Assembly: GCA_029880755.1 (NCBI GenBank) | Contig: JAOUNW010000014.1 | Location: 1-20,406, forward strand | DNA: 20,406 nucleotides | Source of the DNA: Gammaproteobacteria bacterium | GTDB lineage: Bacteria; Pseudomonadota; Gammaproteobacteria; Acidiferrobacterales; SZUA-150 | Direction: 5' to 3' | Shown here: positions 15,058 to 20,406 of the stretch, piece after piece | Numbering within the stretch: position 1 is the first letter of the stretch | How the letters are laid out: every line of letters starts with the position of its first letter | The notes under the pieces: generated by a model | Told to the model about the DNA's origin: nothing | The model's input: only the letters and a program-made list of their open reading frames with translations | Database searches by the model: none | Translations under genes and position numbers: made by a program

Positions 15058-17565
15058 TTATTTTGCGCTGGCGAGCTCGGATAATATGCGGGGTGTCAGG
15101 AAAATGAGCAATTCAGTTTTGGAGTCCACCGCTACCTTGTTTTTAAATAAGTGTCCCAACAAGGGCACATCGCCAAAAAATGGAACTTTTGTTTCTGTCT
15201 GGCTCTTATCCAATTCATAGATACCGCCAATCACCACTGTCTCGCCATTATCTAGCAACACCTGGGTCTCTATTTGTTTAATATTCAGAATACCTTCCAG
15301 GGCATCAGCAAAGTTATCCTTGGATACCTTTACGTCCATTATAACCCGGTCGTCAGGCGTAATGCGCGGTTCAACCTCAAGCTTCAGTACCGCCTTTTTG
15401 GTTACCACTGTCCCCACACCCAGTACGCTGGTAGTAAATACCCGCTCCTGACCCTGTTCAATTTTTGCGGCCTGGCCATTAGCAGTAACAATTCTTGGGC
15501 TGGATATAATCTTACCTTTTCCTTCCTGCTCCAATGCGGATAGCTCAAGGGATAACAGCGAACCGGTGCCCAACTTGGCAATAGTTAAAGCCAGGCTTCC
15601 GGCCTGAGAAGCACCAATACCGGCGGTCGGTAAATTCACATTGAGGCCATCGGAGCTAATAATGTTCCCATCAAAACCCAACGTTGTTCCCTGGGTGATC
15701 TGTTGACTCGCGCCTATGTTGGTACCCTTGACCCCAAACTTGGCGCCCAACTGCTTACTAAAATTATCCGTCGCCTCCACCAGGCGGCTCTCGATTAAAA
15801 CCTGGCGAACCGGCTGGTCCAGCTTTGCAATGAGCTTGCGCAACTCCCCTATCTTGCCTGGTGTGTCCTGAATCAGGATCGAGTTGGTGCGATCGTCCGT
15901 GGTCACCTGACCCCTTGGCGATAGCAGTGAATTAGACTCGGTGCTTTCCTTAGTCACCGCCACACCACTGCTAAATACCGGGTGTTCACTGGTTCCTGTA
16001 GTAATCGCCTTAATGGATTTTAGTAGTTTTGCGATGTCACTCGCAGCCGCATAATTGATCTGTATTAACTCCGAAACAAGGGGCTCTAACTCCACCGCTA
16101 CTTTTGCGGCCTCAAATGCTGCTTTTTCCTTAGCCGCCACTTCATCAGAAGGAGCCACCGTAATTACATTGCCTTTTCTGCGCATAGCAAGATTTTTGGC
16201 ATCAAGAATCAGGTCCAGTGCCTGATCCCAGGGCACATCCTTTAGCCGCAGAGTAAGATCACCTCTTACAGTATCACTCACAACAAAATTCAAACCGGTA
16301 AAATCTGCCAACACCTGCAGCGCAGCGCGTGCCTCAATGTTCTGGAAGTTTAGCGACAACTTTTCGCCACTGTACCCAAACTCATCTTTCTCTTTCTCGC
16401 CTTCCTTTTCGATTACCGGTTTGACATTTAACGTAAACACATTTCCGGCCTGGTAAGCCAGATGCTCGTATTTGCCGGTTGGCGCAATAATCATTCTTGT
16501 ATTCTTGCCGTGGCTAAAGATGTCTATCGTTTGTACGGGCGTAGCAAAATCAACCACATCCAGACGGCGCTCCAACTCCCGCGCCAAAGACGTATCCAGA
16601 AAATCTAGAATGATGTCTCCCGCCTGCTCTTTAATATCAATGCCAACCGCTGGATCCGAGAGCGTTACAATTAACTTGGCTCCACCGTGCTCGTCACGCC
16701 GGAAATCGACGTTGCTTACTCCGTGCTTCCCGACACCTGTGCTGCTGGTAAAACTGGTCTGCGTTTTGTCTTCGGCAGCACTGATAGCAGTCACTGGGCT
16801 ATCCAGTGTAAACACTAGCGTGTTATCAACAACAGCGGTTTTGTAACCCACCGGTTTTACAAGATTCAATACAACCCGGGTTCTGTCCTCAGATTGAATA
16901 GCACGTACACTCAACAAGGCCCCCACGCCAACTTTCAACATACTTTCTTCTGCCTTGAGACCGGTATTGGCAAAATCCAGCGCAATGCGCGCAGGATTAC
17001 TTATGGTAAATGCTTTGGGGGCTGCTGGTGGTTTGGACATTTTAAGACGTAGCTGCACTCGCCCACCAGGCAAGGTAGTGTAATTTAACTCTTCAATTTC
17101 GTTATCCAGCTTTCTTTGATTATCGGAATCTGCCGCTACCGGAGCTTGACTGGCAGCCGCACCCTCAACCTTGGCCGAAATCAGGTATCCATAGGGCGTC
17201 TGTTCCACCTCAAGGTCCCCTGAACCTGAGGCCAGAATATCAACATTTACCGTATTCCCTCCTTCAGCCAGATATGGGAAGACCCCCTTAATATCACCCC
17301 TGCCGCTTAACTCCTGTACATCGGCCCCTATCGTGCTTTTACGAAACTCAACCCGGAGACGTTTGCCGTCTTCTAGCTTCTTTGTTTTGTATCTGGCTTT
17401 ACCATCGACATAGATTTGTATGCTGTTCGCCTTATCCGGATCCCAGCCAATCTTGGTGATCTCTCCAGCTTGCACTACCCCAGTAATCAAAAATGAGGCA
17501 AGCAAAACAAGAGCTCCTATTTGTGATTTGGTCGTGTGGTACCGAAAGTTTGTTAATATTTTCAT
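15058..17565 (-). CDS. pilQ: Type IV pilus secretin PilQ
   Basis: PilQ forms the outer-membrane channel for the pilus fibre. The 835-residue protein has a signal peptide (1-33, ending VQA). AMIN-type beta domains that bind peptidoglycan follow (about 36-130 and 155-255), with a further conserved beta region (about 283-385, including LDVVDFATPVQTID). The secretin/TonB short N-terminal domain is at about 402-475 (LNFQNIEARAALQVLADFTG) and the N1 domain at about 495-590 (TTDDRTNSILIQDTPGKI). The C-terminal secretin domain is at about 590-830, with SSPRIVTANGQAAKIEQG and VPFFGDVPLLGHLFKNK. Lengths and order are standard for proteobacterial PilQ. The start ATG at 17565 is 12 bases after the pilP stop; its ribosome-binding site is weak (GAGAGA). 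aroK follows beyond a hairpin. Confidence 0.98.
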   Translation of the reverse strand: MKILTNFRYHTTKSQIGALVLLASFLITGVVQAGEITKIGWDPDKANSIQIYVDGKARYKTKKLEDGKRLRVEFRKSTIGADVQELSGRGDIKGVFPYLAEGGNTVNVDILASGSGDLEVEQTPYGYLISAKVEGAAASQAPVAADSDNQRKLDNEIEELNYTTLPGGRVQLRLKMSKPPAAPKAFTISNPARIALDFANTGLKAEESMLKVGVGALLSVRAIQSEDRTRVVLNLVKPVGYKTAVVDNTLVFTLDSPVTAISAAEDKTQTSFTSSTGVGKHGVSNVDFRRDEHGGAKLIVTLSDPAVGIDIKEQAGDIILDFLDTSLARELERRLDVVDFATPVQTIDIFSHGKNTRMIIAPTGKYEHLAYQAGNVFTLNVKPVIEKEGEKEKDEFGYSGEKLSLNFQNIEARAALQVLADFTGLNFVVSDTVRGDLTLRLKDVPWDQALDLILDAKNLAMRRKGNVITVAPSDEVAAKEKAAFEAAKVAVELEPLVSELIQINYAAASDIAKLLKSIKAITTGTSEHPVFSSGVAVTKESTESNSLLSPRGQVTTDDRTNSILIQDTPGKIGELRKLIAKLDQPVRQVLIESRLVEATDNFSKQLGAKFGVKGTNIGASQQITQGTTLGFDGNIISSDGLNVNLPTAGIGASQAGSLALTIAKLGTGSLLSLELSALEQEGKGKIISSPRIVTANGQAAKIEQGQERVFTTSVLGVGTVVTKKAVLKLEVEPRITPDDRVIMDVKVSKDNFADALEGILNIKQIETQVLLDNGETVVIGGIYELDKSQTETKVPFFGDVPLLGHLFKNKVAVDSKTELLIFLTPRILSELASAK

Positions 17566-17577
17566 CGGCTTGATCTC

Positions 17578-18105
17578 TCATTCAACGACGCTAATACTGG
17601 CGTCTCGTTTTATCCAGTCGCCCAACGGATCCTGAATAGTTTCAATAAGTTCTATTTTGTCTTCACTAATACTCACCAATTTACCAAAATTCTGGCCCAG
17701 GTAGTTTCCCACTTGCGCTTTATGGACTGTGCCATCAGGCGCCTGAATGATTACCCATGATTCACTTTTTCGACTAAGCGTGCCAACCATCTTCAGCGCA
17801 TCAAGTGGATATTCTTCTAACGGTTCCTTGCGGCGCCTCAGATCGGGCCCACTCTTATTCGCAGCTTTTGTTCCACGCGGTCTAAGATTAAATTCCCCAA
17901 AAGGGTCCGTACCTTCAGCAGAACCATAGGCAAAGACCTCGTGGGTTTTGACCTCGGGTATCGGATCTACCTTTGGCTTGGTATCTTTGTGAGCGTTTTC
18001 TACAAACTCCCTTAAGTCATTCATACCGTCATCAGAACACCCAAATAGCAACACCGACATCCCAGCCAATAGAAGAATTTTCAGCAATCGGGCCGCCACA
18101 ATCAT
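17578..18105 (-). CDS. pilP: Type IV pilus assembly lipoprotein PilP
   Basis: PilP is an inner-membrane lipoprotein that joins the PilN-PilO dimer to periplasmic domains of PilQ. The 175-residue precursor has a type II signal peptide with lipobox LFGC, giving C23 as the lipidated residue. A proline-rich, probably flexible stretch (about 35-85) is followed by the conserved beta domain (about 100-172), with LKMVGTL, AQVGNYLGQNFGKLVSI and the terminal SISVVE. The start ATG at 18105 overlaps the pilO stop as ATGA, with AAGG five bases upstream inside pilO. Confidence 0.97.
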   Translation of the reverse strand: MIVAARLLKILLLAGMSVLLFGCSDDGMNDLREFVENAHKDTKPKVDPIPEVKTHEVFAYGSAEGTDPFGEFNLRPRGTKAANKSGPDLRRRKEPLEEYPLDALKMVGTLSRKSESWVIIQAPDGTVHKAQVGNYLGQNFGKLVSISEDKIELIETIQDPLGDWIKRDASISVVE

Positions 18106-18731
18106 CGCCGCCTTCCCTTGGCCGGCTTACTAGCCTCGTTAGCCTGCTGGATTTCCTTGGCAGTGAGATAGCGGTATGTCTTGGCCTTGGCCGACATCTT
18201 CAGTTTATCGCCTTTGCCAGAGAGTATTTTTATATCATCAAAAGTTACTATGCGAGGCAACGCAGCAACGTCACTCACAAAGAGTCCCAGTTCATGATAA
18301 TTTCCTGTCACTTCAATGCTGATTGGCAACTCGGCGTAAAATTCTACTGGTCTTTCCGGCTCCGGTTTGAATAAGACAAACTCCAGCCCCCTCCCTAAAC
18401 CCGCCTGGGTAATATCGATTAATAAATCAGGCACCTCAGCAGAATCCGGCAACTGTCTCAGCAGGCTGCCAAAAGTTAATTGCATTTCCTCCATCTGTTG
18501 CTTATATGCAGGCAGATTTATGGCTAAGGCTTTTTTGTTTAAAAAAGTTGAACGCAGTTCCTGTTCCTGTTTTTCAATCAGTTCCAGCTCGTCAAGCTCT
18601 CCTTGTATTATGAAATACCAGCCAGCAAACAAAATGCCGACTGCCACAATAGCAATACCCACCAATTTGATGGGCAGCGGCCAAGCCGAAATATTATTTG
18701 GGTCTAGGTTTTGTAAATCCTGTAAATTCAT
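18102..18731 (-). CDS. pilO: Type IV pilus inner-membrane protein PilO
   Basis: PilO pairs with PilN in the inner-membrane alignment complex. The 209-residue protein has a short cytoplasmic N-terminus with many N and L residues and a single membrane span at about 23-42. A periplasmic coiled coil (about 44-85, ELDELELIEKQEQELRSTF) is followed by a ferredoxin-like domain (about 95-190, with LLIDITQAGLGRGLEFVLFKPEPE). The C-terminus is basic (KPAKGRRR). The start ATG at 18731 overlaps the pilN stop as ATGA. Confidence 0.97.
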   Translation of the reverse strand: MNLQDLQNLDPNNISAWPLPIKLVGIAIVAVGILFAGWYFIIQGELDELELIEKQEQELRSTFLNKKALAINLPAYKQQMEEMQLTFGSLLRQLPDSAEVPDLLIDITQAGLGRGLEFVLFKPEPERPVEFYAELPISIEVTGNYHELGLFVSDVAALPRIVTFDDIKILSGKGDKLKMSAKAKTYRYLTAKEIQQANEASKPAKGRRR

Positions 18732-19333
18732 TTACCTGATCCTGCTTTAGCGGAACCACTAGATTTGTTGGATTTCGTCTTGGCGCTCTTATCCGTCTGG
18801 GTGACCGTTAAATCAAATTGGCTTACCTTCTCGGTAGTCTTTTTAGTCTGTTTCACATTAATTACCTTGAGCTTGGGTTCGGTCAACCAATTGGACTCTT
18901 CCAGATTTCTCATCAGCGCGGAAACACGTGCGTTTGACTGTGCGACACCTTTTATTGTGAGATTTTTTCCCTTTTGATCCAGAGAACTAAAATAAATACC
19001 CTCCGGCAAACGCTTTACTAGCTCGTCAAATAAATGAACCACCTGGGTTCTATCTCCCTGCAAGCGATAGATGATTTCCATGCGAGAGATCAAGGCGGCG
19101 CGCCGTTTCTTAAGGTCCTTTATTTCCTCGATTTGCTTATCGACTTTCGCTATTTCCTGATTCAAAAAATTATTACGTGCATTCTGGTTGTCGATTAAAC
19201 CGCTTACATGCAGATGTGCATAAAACACCGCCAGGCCCATCAATACACACACGAAAATCATCAGACTAAGCAGTTGCTTGTCCTGCTCCTTGCGGCGTAT
19301 CTCGCGCCAGGGTAATAGATTAAGTCTGGTCAT
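18728..19333 (-). CDS. pilN: Type IV pilus inner-membrane protein PilN
   Basis: PilN carries the PilM-binding motif at its cytoplasmic N-terminus (LNLLPWR, residues 4-10). A single membrane span (about 21-40) is followed by a periplasmic coiled coil (about 48-75, with KVDKQIEEIKDLKKRRA) and a ferredoxin-like domain (about 85-175, with VKRLPEGIYFSSLDQKG). The last ~25 residues are a serine/lysine/glycine-rich tail (KSNKSSGSAKAGSGK) that looks disordered. At 201 residues the length is normal. The start ATG at 19333 is three bases after the pilM stop, so coupling is likely. Confidence 0.97.
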   Translation of the reverse strand: MTRLNLLPWREIRRKEQDKQLLSLMIFVCVLMGLAVFYAHLHVSGLIDNQNARNNFLNQEIAKVDKQIEEIKDLKKRRAALISRMEIIYRLQGDRTQVVHLFDELVKRLPEGIYFSSLDQKGKNLTIKGVAQSNARVSALMRNLEESNWLTEPKLKVINVKQTKKTTEKVSQFDLTVTQTDKSAKTKSNKSSGSAKAGSGK

Positions 19334-19336
19334 GGT

Positions 19337-20406
19337 TTAATCATCAAAGCTACGCATGGCCAGGCCGCATGCAATCATTAAAGAGGGCGCATCATTGCTT
19401 AATGCTTGTGCCTTTACTCGTGACGCCAGGGACATATTGGTAAATGGATTAGCGATCATGGCGGGCACACCAACCCTCGCAGCCACCAACTCGTCGATCC
19501 CCGGTATCTGCGAGCAACCTCCGGCCAGTAAAATTTGATCCACGCTGTTAAATGGGCTCGATGAATAGAAAAACTGCAACGCGCGCATGATTTCCTGACA
19601 CATCGCCTCCATAAATGGGCGCAATACATCGGTCTGGTAATTATCCGGCAAGCCTCCCTGTTTTTTTGCTAATCCCGCTTCTTCATAAGAAAGCCCATAA
19701 CGCCGCTGAATCTCTTCAGTAAGCTGGCGACCACCAAAGGTGTGGTCACGCGTATAAACCGAACGCGCATCATGAATAACATTAATGTTGGTCGCGGTGG
19801 ACCCTACATCCAGAATAGCTATGGTTTTATCCGATCCACCGCCAGGCATGTGTTCGGCAATAAAACTAAACGCATTTTCCATGGCATAGGTTTCGATGTC
19901 GATAACCTTGGGAACCAGACCCGCCGTCTCTATCACAGCGATATAGTCATCGACTATCTCCTTGCGACAGGCAGCCAACAACAAATTGTTCTCTTCCGGA
20001 TTTTCTTCGGAAGGCCCAAGCACCTGGTAATCCATGTTGACCTCATCCAGCGGATAAGGAATATAGTGATCGGCCTCCATTTCAATCTGGGCTTGTAACT
20101 CCTGCTCACCCAACGTACCCGGCATTTTGATGGATTTGGTAATGACATGACTGCCAGCTACTGCCATAGCGACATGTTTATATTTGGTGCCGGATTTTTT
20201 CACCGCACGTCCCACCGCCTCGGCCACCTGATCCACCTCAGTAATCGCGTGTTCCGCCACAGCATTCTGCGGTAACGGCTCCACAGCGAAACGCTCCACC
20301 TTGTAGTGGCTACCGGACCTGCTCAGCTCCAACACCTTCACTGCTGATGAGCTGATATCAATCCCAATCAGAGGTTGACGTTTTTGCCCAAGAAAACTGT
20401 CTAAGG
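19337..20406 (-). CDS. pilM: Type IV pilus assembly ATPase-like protein PilM (5' end outside the window)
   Basis: PilM is an actin/FtsA-like cytoplasmic protein that binds the PilN N-terminus. The frame is open from 19337 to the right edge of the window. Upstream of the GTG at 20341 the same frame continues with LDSFLGQKRQPLIGIDISSS, which contains the conserved phosphate-1 ATP-binding motif IGIDISSS followed by AVKVLEL. The GTG is therefore an internal valine, and the true start lies just beyond position 20406. Further motifs are AILDVGSTATNINVI (phosphate 2) and ILLAGGCSQIPGI (adenosine motif). It heads the pilMNOPQ operon, whose promoter is outside the window. Confidence 0.97.
   Translation of the reverse strand, partial: LDSFLGQKRQPLIGIDISSSAVKVLELSRSGSHYKVERFAVEPLPQNAVAEHAITEVDQVAEAVGRAVKKSGTKYKHVAMAVAGSHVITKSIKMPGTLGEQELQAQIEMEADHYIPYPLDEVNMDYQVLGPSEENPEENNLLLAACRKEIVDDYIAVIETAGLVPKVIDIETYAMENAFSFIAEHMPGGGSDKTIAILDVGSTATNINVIHDARSVYTRDHTFGGRQLTEEIQRRYGLSYEEAGLAKKQGGLPDNYQTDVLRPFMEAMCQEIMRALQFFYSSSPFNSVDQILLAGGCSQIPGIDELVAARVGVPAMIANPFTNMSLASRVKAQALSNDAPSLMIACGLAMRSFDD

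Noticed and set aside
15058..17565. Extra AMIN-like region in PilQ as a novelty
   Set aside because: The region around residues 283-385 with LDVVDFATPV is, as far as I recall, a normal conserved part of gammaproteobacterial PilQ.
19337..20341. PilM starting at the GTG at 20341
   Set aside because: The frame stays open upstream and encodes IGIDISSS, a conserved ATP-binding motif, so the GTG is internal.

Overview
The window reads as bacterial chromosome from a gammaproteobacterium-like organism with type IV pili, of roughly balanced base composition by eye (not computed). The lineage is inferred from the gene set and order (pilMNOPQ-aroK-aroB, gltB-gltD-hemE, a YfaZ-family porin-like protein, SfsA). 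The aroB-dgt-gltB-gltD order also recalls Betaproteobacteria, so the placement is open. Almost everything lies on the minus strand, so transcription runs from high to low coordinates. No rRNA, tRNA, CRISPR array, transposase or phage gene was seen.

Region 1 (about 12225-20406, minus): a tightly packed operon. pilM enters from beyond the right edge and is followed by pilN, pilO, pilP and pilQ, which build the inner-membrane alignment complex and outer-membrane secretin of the type IV pilus. aroK and aroB (shikimate pathway) and a dGTPase-like HD hydrolase gene (dgt) come next. Most junctions overlap (ATGA or TAATG). The exception is pilQ-aroK, which holds a perfect 13-bp hairpin just upstream of a weak aroK start.

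Region 2 (about 5052-12158, minus): gltB and gltD, the two subunits of NADPH glutamate synthase, sit behind a convincing sigma70-type promoter and are followed by hemE (uroporphyrinogen decarboxylase). Together they link nitrogen assimilation, aromatic synthesis and heme synthesis.

Region 3 (about 2146-4821, minus): two tandem paralogous GGDEF proteins. The downstream copy has a nearly intact site (NGDEF). The upstream copy is degenerate (GQAEF). Both keep the RxxD inhibitory-site motif, and both carry a shared N-terminal domain that I do not recognise. This active/inactive pair is the most interesting part of the window.

Region 4 (1-2145): a YfaZ-family outer-membrane protein gene (minus), a small unknown membrane-protein gene on the plus strand (94 aa), and sfsA (minus). 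A strong hairpin separates the two convergent genes, and a perfect 14-bp inverted repeat is embedded in the 3' end of sfsA. Several genes start at TTG or GTG (sfsA, both GGDEF genes, gltB), and I corrected some starts using ribosome-binding sites.
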